A stretch of 64,000 bases of DNA from Methanoculleus formosensis (GCF_025384765.1 NZ_VHLL01000008.1:1-64000), one strand, 5' to 3'. Shown: positions 26,622 to 37,357, numbered from the stretch's first letter. Numbers and translations: made by a program. Notes: generated by a model from the letters alone, not told the origin.

Positions 26622-27141
26622 GATCAGGATCCATTCCCGGGGCGGGCAGGGCGGCGTCACCGCCGCGAAACTCCTCGCCCTCGCGGCATTCAGGGACGGA
26701 AAGCACGCGACCGCCTTCCCGTTCTACGGGACGGAACGGCGCGGGGCGCCGGTCGTCTCGTTCGTCCGGATCGACGATGAGCCGATCAAGGTTTATAGCC
26801 AGATCCACGAGCCGGATCTCGTGATCGTGCTTGACACGAGTATCATGGACGTGGTGGATGTCCTGGACGGTCTCAAGACCGACGGCACGGTGCTCTTAAA
26901 CAGCGCCCACCCGATAACCGGGTGCAACGGGGCATGCCGTTACGTCGACCTGACCGGGATCGCGCTCGCAGAGAACCTGGTGGTCGCGGGGAGCCCGATC
27001 CTGAACACCCCGGTCATCGGGGCGCTCGCGAAGATGGGGATCGTCACCCTCCCGTCGGCGGAGAAGGCGATCCGTGAGATGTTCTCCGACGAACGGAACG
27101 TGAAGGCTGCCAGGGCGGCATACGAGGAGCTGAAGATATGA
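26614..27141 (+). CDS. porC: pyruvate:ferredoxin oxidoreductase, gamma subunit
   Basis: A 175-residue gamma subunit with the opening IHSRGGQGGVTAAKLLALAA and PFYGTERRGAPVVSFVRI, both typical of the family. It completes the catalytic core with the alpha and beta subunits. It overlaps porA by 8 bp and the ferredoxin-like delta gene by 4 bp, so all four subunits are made from one message. Confidence 0.88.
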   Translation: MYEIRIHSRGGQGGVTAAKLLALAAFRDGKHATAFPFYGTERRGAPVVSFVRIDDEPIKVYSQIHEPDLVIVLDTSIMDVVDVLDGLKTDGTVLLNSAHPITGCNGACRYVDLTGIALAENLVVAGSPILNTPVIGALAKMGIVTLPSAEKAIREMFSDERNVKAARAAYEELKI

Positions 27142-27383
27142 GAGAGAGACTTGCGCTCAGCAGGCCGAAGGATGGTGCGTCCGGGAAAACCGGGACGTGG
27201 CGGACGTTCCGGCCCGTCGTGGATAAGGAGACGTGCAACGCCTGCGGGCTCTGCGCCCAGTACTGCCCGGACGCGGTCATTGACGAAGAACTCAACATCG
27301 ACCTCGACTACTGCAAGGGGTGCGGCATCTGCGCGAACGAGTGCCCGAAAGAGGCGATCGCTATGGTGCGGGAGGAGCGCTGA
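27138..27383 (+). CDS. porD: pyruvate:ferredoxin oxidoreductase, delta subunit (2x4Fe-4S)
   Basis: An 81-residue ferredoxin-type subunit. It has two cluster motifs, CNACGLCAQYCP (residues about 34-45) and CKGCGICANECP (about 60-71). It carries electrons from the catalytic core to free ferredoxin. The gene overlaps porC by 4 bp. Its last 23 bp overlap the 3' end of the convergent zinc-ribbon gene. Confidence 0.9.
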   Translation: MRERLALSRPKDGASGKTGTWRTFRPVVDKETCNACGLCAQYCPDAVIDEELNIDLDYCKGCGICANECPKEAIAMVREER

Positions 27384-27753
27384 CCTCGTCGGCTCCGCCG
27401 ACAGAGCGCTTTCCCATGTACTCCAGGTTGAATCGGTAGAAGTGCGTATAGCCGCAGTTGCGGCACCGGGTCGTGAGATGGCCGCACCCGACCGCGAGGC
27501 CGTGCGGGCCCGTGACCCCACAATTTTTACATCGCCCGTCGGCCTCGAGCGTCCAGAGCTCGTAGCACCCTATCGCCGTGCAGGTCCCGCCCATCCCGGC
27601 ACTCTCAAACCGCGGGATGAATATCCGGGTCGCCCCGCAGGCAGAGCAGATCACCTGCGCCTGCGCAGAGACCGCTTTTATGATCTGGTCGGCATCCTCG
27701 CCGCAGTGGTAGCAGCGAGTGCGGTGCCGGGTGAAGATAAACCGCTCGCTCAT
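27361..27753 (-). CDS. multi-zinc-ribbon protein of unknown function
   Basis: A 130-residue protein with several Cys pairs: CYHCGE near residue 14, CSACGA near 35, CKNCGV near 73 and CRNCGY near 93, plus a GMGGTCTAIGC segment. The pairs would hold two zinc ribbons. The start MSERFIFTR at 27753 is the sensible start, as the longer frame upstream is low in conserved sequence. The 3' end overlaps porD by 23 bp on the opposite strand. Possible roles are nucleic-acid binding or protein-protein contact. I recognise no named family. Confidence 0.65.
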   Translation of the reverse strand: MSERFIFTRHRTRCYHCGEDADQIIKAVSAQAQVICSACGATRIFIPRFESAGMGGTCTAIGCYELWTLEADGRCKNCGVTGPHGLAVGCGHLTTRCRNCGYTHFYRFNLEYMGKRSVGGADEVSAPPAP

Positions 27754-27897
27754 GCACGATACTTGAGGATGAGACGATAAACCCTCCGCCTCCGTGGGTA
27801 CGGCCGCCCGCACCCCGGGACGGCGGGTTGGTGCCGCGCGGGAGGCAATCATTAAATAGCACTCCCGCACCTCTGTTGCCGAATAGGAGGTTATGAG

Positions 27898-28200
27898 ATG
27901 GCAGCGTTGAGAGTTGCACCCTATGTCTGCGCGTACTCGGACGAGAACGAAGAGAACCTGCATATCGAGATCGAACTGCCCGGGGTCGATAAGAAGGAGA
28001 TCACATTCAAGATGCAGGAGACCAGCTTCTCCATCGATGCAGCCCGCGGCGACGTCCGTTACGTCGGCACCTACGCGATAGGCTGCCCGGTCGACACCAA
28101 CAGGGCAAAGGCGACGTTCCGTAACGGCCTCCTGGCCGTGGATGTCCCCTACATACAGCCGACCGCGGAGGAGACGAAGGAGATCCCCATCGCGGAGTGA
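27898..28200 (+). CDS. Hsp20/alpha-crystallin family small heat-shock protein
   Basis: A 100-residue protein containing a compact alpha-crystallin domain: HIEIELPGVDKKEITFKM near residue 22 and KATFRNGLLAVDVPY near 76. It lacks long N- and C-terminal extensions and the I-x-I tail is weak (EIPIAE). A good ribosome-binding site (AGGAGGT) and a TATA element (attaaatagc, 27852-27861) precede it. It would act as an ATP-independent holdase. It is short for the family, so oligomer formation may be limited. Confidence 0.8.
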   Translation: MAALRVAPYVCAYSDENEENLHIEIELPGVDKKEITFKMQETSFSIDAARGDVRYVGTYAIGCPVDTNRAKATFRNGLLAVDVPYIQPTAEETKEIPIAE

Positions 28201-28202
28201 GC

Positions 28203-28231
28203 GGGCGCCCGGCCGGGGCACATCCTTTTTT
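28203..28231 (+). terminator. terminator after the Hsp20 gene
   Basis: A palindromic GGGCGCCC (28203-28210) is followed by a GC-rich stretch and six T residues (28226-28231) just after the stop codon at 28200. It is a plausible hairpin plus oligo-T end. Confidence 0.4.
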
Positions 28232-28314
28232 CACCGCGAGGCGTCTGCATCCCGCGGCCCGCCCCGTCCCCGGGAAGAGTCACCTTTATTAGTCTGCATC
28301 CGCACGTCAGAGAT

Positions 28315-30480
<2,166 letters not shown>

Positions 30481-30493
30481 CGGGAGAGGGACC

Positions 30494-31033
30494 ATGATCA
30501 GAAACGGGGTCGATATGGAGCGGGTGAACGCCCTCAAGGAGGCGATGCGGGGGGAGTCGGCGGCGGGCAGGAGGACGCTCTCCGCCATCACGAGCTGGAA
30601 CGGAGGCGCCCACTCCACCACGATCGTCAGGAACTTCGCCATCCCGGCCGACGAACCGGCCGCCCTCGGCGGAACCGACCGGGGGGCAAGCCCGACGGAA
30701 CTGATGCTCACGGCCCTCTCCGCCTGCATCGCGATCGGCATCGCCTACAGTGCGGCGGAAGGAGGAATCGAGGTCGATTCCATCGAGATCGACATCGAGG
30801 GCGACCTCAATCTCGGCGGGTTCTTCGAGGTCGGAGGTGCCCGGCCGGGCCCCGAAGAAGTTCGCCTGACCGTCCGGGTGGATGCCGATGCGCCGCAGGA
30901 GTTGATCGAAGAACTCGTGGACCGCGGCTACCGCCGCTCGCCGGTCGCAGCCGCGCTTGAGGGCAGGGTGCCGGTCAGGGTCTGTATCGGGCGGGAGGAG
31001 GCGCCACTCCCCGAACCCCGGTCCGGGGCCTGA
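30494..31033 (+). CDS. OsmC-like protein lacking the second catalytic Cys
   Basis: A 179-residue OsmC/Ohr-fold protein. The first conserved Cys lies in LTALSACIAIGIAYSA near residue 82. Where hydroperoxide reductases of the family carry CPV, this protein has RRSPVAAALEG (near 155), so the second catalytic Cys is Ser. Peroxidase activity by the usual Cys-pair mechanism is therefore doubtful. It could be a sulfur-transfer or regulatory homologue. A GGAGAGG element sits upstream. It follows the DUF255 gene closely. Confidence 0.78.
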   Translation: MIRNGVDMERVNALKEAMRGESAAGRRTLSAITSWNGGAHSTTIVRNFAIPADEPAALGGTDRGASPTELMLTALSACIAIGIAYSAAEGGIEVDSIEIDIEGDLNLGGFFEVGGARPGPEEVRLTVRVDADAPQELIEELVDRGYRRSPVAAALEGRVPVRVCIGREEAPLPEPRSGA

Positions 31034-31054
31034 TCACCTCCCGTCATCCCGCTC

Positions 31055-32464
31055 CTACATTGGCGAAGGGGCAGAGAGAGCCCTCTTCTCTTCCTCCTCC
31101 TTGACCAGCGGATAGTTCGCCGCCTTCCACCCGGTCGTGCCGCCGAGGAGGTTCGTGACGTTTCCAAATCCGTGTTTCCGAAGGATGCTCGCCGCGATGC
31201 TCCCCTTATACCCGACGTCGCAGTGGACGACGATCCGCTTATCCTCCGGGATCTCATCGAGGTGATCCTCGAGGTGCCCGACGTAGATGTGATGGGAGCC
31301 CGCGATGTGGCCTTCCTCCTCCCGGTGGTCGATCTTGCGGACATCGAGGATGTAGATCGACGGGTCGTCCAGGTTCTCGGCGAGGTCGGGAGGAGACCAG
31401 ATGCCGGAACGCTCGACGGTCTCGCCCTGCTTGAACCAGGCTGCAAACCCGCCCGCGAGGTATCCTGCGATGTTGTCGTAGCCGAGCCGGACAAAGTGGC
31501 GCACCACGTGGTCCAGGTCAAGGTTGAAGTCGTCCACGAGTACGATCGGGTCCTCGTAGTTTACAAAGTAGCCCAGGTAAAGGGGAAGACCCTCCCGCCA
31601 GATGTTGAGCGTCCGGGGGATATGCCCGCCGGCGAAACCCGTTGGGGACCGGATATCGACGATCTGCGCACCCCGATCCGTGAGCGAACGGATATCCCGG
31701 GCCGAATACGGCCGCAGGTGCGGCAGGTTCTGGATCAGGGGCGGCCCCTCCTTGTTGAGCCTTCGCATCACCGTGAAGTACGGCGGCTCGTAGAGCCGTT
31801 CGTTCACCTTGCGCTCGACAAACTCCTTCTTCGAGAGGGCAAGGAGTTCGTTCGTCGTTTTCTCATACCCGATCGTCGTGTACTCCCGGTCGCTGATCTT
31901 CCCCCCGCAGACCGACCCCGCGCCGTGGGCGGGGCAGACGATCGTGCCGTCCGGGAGCGGGAGGATCTTCTGGTGCAGGCTCGCATGCAGCATCTCTGAG
32001 GCCTCCCGCCGCCGGTTCTCGCCGGCGAGATCGGTTCTCCCCACATCCCCGGCGAAGAGCGCGTCGCCGGAAAAGACCATCAGGGGATCGTCGGAGACCG
32101 ATCGATCGCGGAGCAGGAGCGATATGCTTTCTACGGTATGGCCGGGCGTCTCCAGGACCTCGATCTCGAGCGAACCGATCGAGAACGTCTCCCCTTCCCG
32201 GACACCGGTGCCGAACCCGAACTCCTCCCGGGCGCCGTGCAGGATCTCCGCCCCGGTCGGGCGGGCGAGCTCCCGGGAACCGATGACGTAATCCTCGTTC
32301 TTATGCGTCTCGAAGATCTGCGTTATCTTCATGCCCTCGCGCCGGGCGACGGCCGCGTAGACCAGGCAGTCGCGCCTTGGATCGATGACCGCCGCCTCAG
32401 CGCCCGCTCCGACGATGTATGAGTTGTGAGCAAGGATATCGGACTTAATCTTCTCGAACAACAT
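31055..32464 (-). CDS. MBL-fold protein fused to two rhodanese domains
   Basis: A 469-residue fusion. Residues about 1-250 are a metallo-beta-lactamase fold. Its first metal motif reads THKNEDYVIG rather than HxHxDH, though the later TPGHTVES and FSGDALFAGDVGRTD motifs are intact. Residues about 255-350 are a rhodanese domain that lacks the catalytic Cys (IVLVDDFN). Residues about 360-460 are a second rhodanese domain with the catalytic Cys (VVHCDVGYKGS). The architecture resembles YrkH-type persulfide dioxygenase-like proteins, probably handling sulfane sulfur. The altered metal site leaves oxygenase activity unproven. Confidence 0.8.
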   Translation of the reverse strand: MLFEKIKSDILAHNSYIVGAGAEAAVIDPRRDCLVYAAVARREGMKITQIFETHKNEDYVIGSRELARPTGAEILHGAREEFGFGTGVREGETFSIGSLEIEVLETPGHTVESISLLLRDRSVSDDPLMVFSGDALFAGDVGRTDLAGENRRREASEMLHASLHQKILPLPDGTIVCPAHGAGSVCGGKISDREYTTIGYEKTTNELLALSKKEFVERKVNERLYEPPYFTVMRRLNKEGPPLIQNLPHLRPYSARDIRSLTDRGAQIVDIRSPTGFAGGHIPRTLNIWREGLPLYLGYFVNYEDPIVLVDDFNLDLDHVVRHFVRLGYDNIAGYLAGGFAAWFKQGETVERSGIWSPPDLAENLDDPSIYILDVRKIDHREEEGHIAGSHHIYVGHLEDHLDEIPEDKRIVVHCDVGYKGSIAASILRKHGFGNVTNLLGGTTGWKAANYPLVKEEEEKRALSAPSPM

Positions 32465-32593
32465 TCGTATTCATCTCCCGGGTGGTGGAACCCGTTCCGA
32501 TGGGCCGGGATATGGGGCGGTCGTATAAAAAGGTTACCGGGAGAGCCAGAGAGAACGGGCGTCTCCTGCCGACGTCCGGGGAGCAGAGCCCCT

Positions 32594-34642
32594 TCAATCC
32601 TCCCGGGCGGCCCTGACGCTGAGGATGTTTCCCACCGCCTTGAACGCATCCTCGAGCTCCTCGAAGTTCGGGATCCGGGAACTCCGCAGGATGCGTTGCC
32701 CGCTCCGGATGCTGTCGCCGCCGAGCATGCAGCCCACCACCACCTTCTCCGTGTTCCGGGAGAACCGGACGATCTCGTTCGCGACGTGTGCGGGATCGAC
32801 GAGCGTGGTCGGCACGGCGATCACGAAGGCGATGTCCCAGAACTCCTGGTGGCGTATCAGCACGTCGAAGAGGGCGGCGAACCGGGTGGCGTCGGCGTCC
32901 CCGAGGATGTCCATGGGGTTTGCGTGGTTCCAGAACGGCGGGAGGAACGCATCGAGCTCGCGGAGCACATCGTCGGGGAGGTCGACCATATCGACCCCGT
33001 AGGCCTCGGCGTAGTCGGAGGCGAGGACGGCAAACCCTCCCGCACTGGTGACGGCGATCGCCCGTCTCCCCTTCGGGTAGCCCTCCGAGGCCAGGAGTTC
33101 CGCGAGGTTGAAGGCGTCCCGCAGGCTCCGGGCCACTACCACGCCTGCCTGCTGAAACGCTGCGACATAGACCTCGTAACTCCCTGCAAGCGACCCGGTG
33201 TGGGACGACGCCGCGGCTCTGCCCTTCCTGGATGAACCGGACTTCACCACCACAACCGGCTTATGCTTTGTGACCTCGCCGACGATCTGCATGAACCTGC
33301 GCCCGTCCTGGATCTCCTCGATGTAGAGGGTAACCGACCGGGTCTTCTCGTCCTGCTCGGCGAACCGGAGGAAGTGCTCGAACCCGAGATCCGCCTGGTT
33401 GCCGACGCTGATGACGGTCGAAAACCCGAACTCTTCGGGGAGGCTCCAGTCGACGACGGTGGTGATGATCGCGCCGCTCTGGGAGATGAAGGCGACGTCT
33501 CCCGCTCTCGGCGAGACAGGGTCGAACGTGGCGTTGATCCCCATATAGGGCATCATGATCCCGAGACAGTTCGGGCCGACGACCCGGACGGAGTGCCGGC
33601 GGGCGATTGCGACGACCTCCTCTTCGAGAGCCGCGCCTTTTGCTCCGGTCTCGCGGAAGGCGGCGGTGACGATGATCGCGAGCCGGACGCCTTTTCTCCC
33701 GCACTCCTCGATCACCCCCGGGACGAGGCGGGCGGGGACGGCGACGACCGCCCAGTCGACCGGGCCGGGGATATCCAGGACGGAGGGGTAGGCTGTTCTC
33801 CCGAAGAGTTCGCTGTGCGAGGGGTTGACCGGATAGAGGCTGCCGGAGAACGAGAGCAGGTTCCGGAGAACCGAGTAGCCCACCTTCTTCGGGTTTATCG
33901 AGGCGCCGATGACCGCAATGGACTCCGGGTAGAAGATATCCTGGGGAACCCGGACGCTGAGCCGGGCAACCGTGCCCCCGGGGGTGTCCCCGACGATGAT
34001 CCTCGCATCGACGACGCTCGCTCCCTGCTCGTAGAGGATGACCGGATTCAGGTCGAACTCGTGGATATGGGGGTTTTCGACGAAGATACGCGCCATCTTT
34101 GCTATGATCCGGACGAGCGCTTCCTCGTCCTTCGGGGGCTCTCCCCGGTATCCACGGATGAGCCGGGAGCCCTCGACCTCACGGATCATGGTGCGGATCT
34201 CATCCTCGGTCACGGGCAGAACCCGGATAGAGACGTCCTGGAGGAGCTCAACCAGTTTCCCGCCAAGACCGAACGTGATCACCTTCCCGAACGACGGATC
34301 GGTCTTTCCGCCGATCAGAACCTCGAGCCCCGCGGGCATCTGCTTCTCGACGACGATCCCGGCGATCATTGCCCCGGGGGCACGGGCGGCGGCGTCTCTC
34401 AGGATCGTGTGGTAGGCATCTTCGGCCTCTTCAGGACTCTCAATCCCGGTGACAACCCCGCCGACGTCGCTCTTATGGATAATATCCGGGGAGATGACCT
34501 TCATGACGACCGGGTAGCCTATCCCGTCGGCGGCCGCCCATGCATCGGAGGCGCTGGTGGCGAGGTGATGGGGCGGCACCGGTATCCCGCACGCCTTCAG
34601 CAGGCGGTATCCCTCAGATTCGGTTAACATCCTCTCCGGCAT
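32594..34642 (-). CDS. ADP-forming acyl/acetyl-CoA synthetase, ATP-grasp domain first
   Basis: A 682-residue fusion related to acetate-CoA ligase (ADP-forming). Residues about 1-225 are the ATP-grasp (beta-like) part with YPVVMKVISPDIIHKSD. Residues about 230 onward are the CoA-binding and ligase part with SIAVIGASINPKKVG, and the phosphorylated His is in ASSHTGSLAG (about residue 480). It couples acyl-CoA cleavage to ATP formation, or the reverse. In the usual fused form the CoA-binding (alpha) part comes first. Here the order is beta then alpha. The substrate (acetate, aryl or branched-chain acid) cannot be read from sequence. Confidence 0.85.
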   Translation of the reverse strand: MPERMLTESEGYRLLKACGIPVPPHHLATSASDAWAAADGIGYPVVMKVISPDIIHKSDVGGVVTGIESPEEAEDAYHTILRDAAARAPGAMIAGIVVEKQMPAGLEVLIGGKTDPSFGKVITFGLGGKLVELLQDVSIRVLPVTEDEIRTMIREVEGSRLIRGYRGEPPKDEEALVRIIAKMARIFVENPHIHEFDLNPVILYEQGASVVDARIIVGDTPGGTVARLSVRVPQDIFYPESIAVIGASINPKKVGYSVLRNLLSFSGSLYPVNPSHSELFGRTAYPSVLDIPGPVDWAVVAVPARLVPGVIEECGRKGVRLAIIVTAAFRETGAKGAALEEEVVAIARRHSVRVVGPNCLGIMMPYMGINATFDPVSPRAGDVAFISQSGAIITTVVDWSLPEEFGFSTVISVGNQADLGFEHFLRFAEQDEKTRSVTLYIEEIQDGRRFMQIVGEVTKHKPVVVVKSGSSRKGRAAASSHTGSLAGSYEVYVAAFQQAGVVVARSLRDAFNLAELLASEGYPKGRRAIAVTSAGGFAVLASDYAEAYGVDMVDLPDDVLRELDAFLPPFWNHANPMDILGDADATRFAALFDVLIRHQEFWDIAFVIAVPTTLVDPAHVANEIVRFSRNTEKVVVGCMLGGDSIRSGQRILRSSRIPNFEELEDAFKAVGNILSVRAARED

Positions 34643-34798
34643 CTAGCATACCTCATGATAGGCCGGTCGTGTATGACCCGGCCTCCTGGTGCAGGGGTTG
34701 GTCGAACCACCCATAATAGTTATCCGTACCGGACCGGCGACCGGCCACAGTGAACAAATCCCATAATATTCACATCTATGGTGCGCTAATTAGAAAAA

Positions 34799-34816
34799 TA
34801 TAATAATAAGTGTTAC
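34799..34816 (+). promoter_or_regulatory. promoter and possible operator of binding-protein gene 1
   Basis: The 18-bp TATAATAATAAGTGTTAC ends 16 nt before the ATG at 34833. It matches 16 of 18 positions with the element in front of the second binding-protein gene, where the spacing to the ATG is identical. The TATA part predicts a leaderless or very short leader, and AGTGTTAC would sit between TATA box and start. Confidence 0.6.
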
Positions 34817-34832
34817 GATCAACATTATTTGT

Positions 34833-35984
34833 ATGTATTTCACAAGATGCACCGGATTGTTCACGGCCGTGGTTCTTGCGGCCCTCGTTCTGTTCACGCT
34901 CGCCGCCGGGTGTACCGGCACCGAGACCAACCCGACTGCCGGCGAGACTGTCACGATCACCGACGGGTTCGGCCGGGCGGTCGCCGTCCCGTCGTCGCCG
35001 GAGAGCGTCGTCTGCTCGGGCTCGGGGTGCCTGCGCTACCTCGTCTACCTCCAGGGCCAGGACCTGGTCATCGGCGTCGACGACATCGAGAAGAGGGAAC
35101 AGGCAATAGAGGGGCGCCCCTACGCCCTTGCCCACGGGTCGCAGTTCAAGGACCTCCCCCTGATCGGTGAGTTCCGGGGCAAGGACGACCCCGAGAAGAT
35201 CATCGGTATAGGTCCCGATATCATCTTCAAGACCGGGTCCACCGGAACAGCCTACGGCACCAGCGCCGCCGAGGCCGACAAACTCCAGGGGAGAACCGGC
35301 ATCCCGGTCGTGGCGTTCGCATACGGCTCGCCCAGGAACGATGCCGAGAAAGCCGAGATGTATACCGGGCTCCGGGTGATGGGCGAGACCCTCGGGAAGG
35401 AAGACCGCGCCGAAGAGGTGATCGCCTACATCGAGGCGACGGTAGCCGACCTCGAAGCCCGGACCGCCGATATCCCCGAGGCGGAGCAAAAGGAGGCCTA
35501 CGTCGGCGGGGTCTCCTCGGCAGGCGCCCACGGGATCATATCTACCGAACCGGCCTATCCGCCGTTCCTCTGGGTGAATGCACGGAACGCCGCGGCCGGT
35601 CTCGGCACCGCCCATGCCGATGTCGCGAAGGAGGCCCTCGTCGACTGGGACCCCGAATATCTCTTCATCGATGTCGGCACGATCCAGACAGAGAGTGACG
35701 GGGCGATCGGGGAGTTGAAGAACGATCCCGCGCTCCAGGGTCTCTCAGCCGCGAAGGAAGGCCGGGTCTACGGCGTCCTCCCGTACAACTTCTACAGCGC
35801 AAACTACGAGACCACCCTAGCCGACGCCTACTTCATCGGGAAGACCCTGTATCCAGACCGGTTCGCCGATATCGACCCCGAAGAGAAGGCAGATGAAATC
35901 TACACCTTCTTCCTCGGAAAGCCGGTTTTCGCCGACCTGAACAGTCAGTACAGAGACCTCGGGTTCGCAAAGATCCCGCTGTAG
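34833..35984 (+). CDS. ABC transporter substrate-binding lipoprotein (FecB/BtuF-like), copy 1
   Basis: A 383-residue lipoprotein with signal peptide and lipobox LAAGC (Cys near residue 27), followed by VTITDGFGRAVAVPSSPESV, the usual opening of periplasmic-type siderophore/cobalamin binding proteins. A CSGSGC pair follows. Landmarks further on are LIGEFRGKDDPEKI and GRVYGVLPYNFYSAN. It would capture an iron chelate, corrinoid or other metal complex outside the membrane and deliver it to the permease encoded at 37358. The next gene is a near-identical paralogue, suggesting two ligands or gene dosage. Confidence 0.9.
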   Translation: MYFTRCTGLFTAVVLAALVLFTLAAGCTGTETNPTAGETVTITDGFGRAVAVPSSPESVVCSGSGCLRYLVYLQGQDLVIGVDDIEKREQAIEGRPYALAHGSQFKDLPLIGEFRGKDDPEKIIGIGPDIIFKTGSTGTAYGTSAAEADKLQGRTGIPVVAFAYGSPRNDAEKAEMYTGLRVMGETLGKEDRAEEVIAYIEATVADLEARTADIPEAEQKEAYVGGVSSAGAHGIISTEPAYPPFLWVNARNAAAGLGTAHADVAKEALVDWDPEYLFIDVGTIQTESDGAIGELKNDPALQGLSAAKEGRVYGVLPYNFYSANYETTLADAYFIGKTLYPDRFADIDPEEKADEIYTFFLGKPVFADLNSQYRDLGFAKIPL

Positions 35985-36104
35985 CCGGGAAGAAGGGGGG
36001 AGTGGAAAAGAGCCGTGCGCCATAGCGGGCGGGAACCTACTTCCCCCCTCCCGGTCGGCACCGCACCGATCCGACCGATCGTCGCCATAGTATTACGAAT
36101 CAGG

Positions 36105-36121
36105 ATTGAGTCACACTCAAT
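36105..36121. promoter_or_regulatory. perfect palindrome ATTGAGTcacACTCAAT
   Basis: ATTGAGTCACACTCAAT is a perfect 7-bp inverted repeat with a 3-bp centre. It lies 19 bp upstream of the TATA box of binding-protein gene 2. No similar palindrome precedes copy 1. It could be an operator for a metal-responsive regulator. Confidence 0.45.
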
Positions 36122-36139
36122 AGAGGACAATCCGATAAC

Positions 36140-36157
36140 TATAATAAACAGTGTTAC
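36140..36157 (+). promoter_or_regulatory. promoter and possible operator of binding-protein gene 2
   Basis: TATAATAAACAGTGTTAC matches the element before copy 1 at 16 of 18 positions and has the same 16-nt gap to the ATG at 36174. The AGTGTTAC half lies downstream of the TATA, a position where a repressor would block transcription initiation. Confidence 0.6.
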
Positions 36158-36173
36158 ACCTTTAGATATTAGT

Positions 36174-37328
36174 ATGTCGTCGTTCCGATGTAGGGGATCC
36201 CTCGTGGTCGTGGTTCTTGCGGCCCTTGTTCTGCTCACGCTCGCCGCTGGATGCACCGGCACCGAGGCTGGCCCGGGCGGCGCCGGTGAGACCGTCACGA
36301 TCACCGACGCAGTCGGCCGGTCGGTCGCCGTCCCGTCGTCGCCGGAGAGCGTCGTCTGCTCGGGCTCGGGGTGCCTGCGCTACCTCGTCTACCTCCAGGG
36401 CCAGGACCTCGTCGTCGGTGTCGATGACCAGGAGAAGAAAAACCAGGTGAGAGAGGGGCGCCCCTACGCCCTTGCCCACGGGTCGCAGTTCAAGAGCCTC
36501 CCCCTGATCGGCGAGTTCCGGGGCAAGGACGACCCGGAGAAGATCATCGCGATCAGCCCGCAGGTCATCTTCAGGGCCAGCGTTCCCGGAACGGCATACG
36601 CCACCAGTGTCGCCGAGGCCGACAAACTCCAGGGGAGAACCGGCATCCCGGTCGTGGCGTTCGCATACGGCTCGCTCAGGAACGATGCCGAGAAAGCCGA
36701 GATGTATACCGGGCTCCGGGTGATGGGCGAGACCCTCGGGAAGGAAGACCGCGCCGAAGAGGTGATCGCCTACATCGAGGCGACGGTAGCCGACCTTGAA
36801 GCCCGGACGGGCGATATCCCTGAGGCGGAGCAAAAGGAGGTCTACGTCGGCGGGGTCTCCTCGGCAGGCGCCCACGGGATCATCTCCACCGAACCCGCCT
36901 ATCCGCCGTTCCTCTGGGTGAACGCAAAGAACGTCGCGGCCGGCCTCGGCACGGACCACGCCGATGTCGCGAAGGAGGCCCTCGTCGACTGGGATCCCGA
37001 ATATATCTTCATCGACGCCGGGACGACCCAGATGGAGAGCGGTGGAGCGATCGGTGAACTGAAGAACGATCCCGCGCTCCAGGGCCTCTCCGCCGCGAAG
37101 GAAGGCCGGGTCTACGGCGTCCTCCCGTACAACTTCTACAGCGCAAATTACGAGACCGTGCTCGCCAACGCCTACTTCGTCGGGAAGACCCTCTACCCCG
37201 ACCGGTTCGCCGATATCGACCCCGAAGAGAAGGCGGATGAGATCTACACGTTCTTCGTCGGAAAGCCGGTCTTTGCCGACCTGAACAGCCAGTATGAGAA
37301 TCTCGGATTCGCGAAGATCCCGCTGTAA
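36174..37328 (+). CDS. ABC transporter substrate-binding lipoprotein (FecB/BtuF-like), copy 2
   Basis: A 384-residue paralogue of the preceding gene, with the same signal peptide, lipobox LAAGC and CSGSGC pair. Most of the mature protein is identical or conservatively changed. Differences cluster in segments around residues 78-110 and 132-150 and may affect ligand choice. I chose the ATG at 36174 because it gives a standard lipoprotein signal and sits at the expected distance from its own promoter. An in-frame ATG-like start further upstream would bury the signal peptide. It precedes the permease gene by 29 bp. Confidence 0.9.
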   Translation: MSSFRCRGSLVVVVLAALVLLTLAAGCTGTEAGPGGAGETVTITDAVGRSVAVPSSPESVVCSGSGCLRYLVYLQGQDLVVGVDDQEKKNQVREGRPYALAHGSQFKSLPLIGEFRGKDDPEKIIAISPQVIFRASVPGTAYATSVAEADKLQGRTGIPVVAFAYGSLRNDAEKAEMYTGLRVMGETLGKEDRAEEVIAYIEATVADLEARTGDIPEAEQKEVYVGGVSSAGAHGIISTEPAYPPFLWVNAKNVAAGLGTDHADVAKEALVDWDPEYIFIDAGTTQMESGGAIGELKNDPALQGLSAAKEGRVYGVLPYNFYSANYETVLANAYFVGKTLYPDRFADIDPEEKADEIYTFFVGKPVFADLNSQYENLGFAKIPL

Positions 37329-37357
37329 CACAGGGTTTGAACAGGGGGTATGAAGAG

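Noticed and set aside
27754-28221. Extended N-terminus for the zinc-ribbon protein
   Set aside because: The extension is antisense to the Hsp20 gene and lacks conserved sequence. The ATG at 27753 starts the Cys-rich protein.
36015-36173. Extended N-terminus for the second binding protein
   Set aside because: It would read through the promoter element shared with copy 1 and would place the lipoprotein signal inside the protein.
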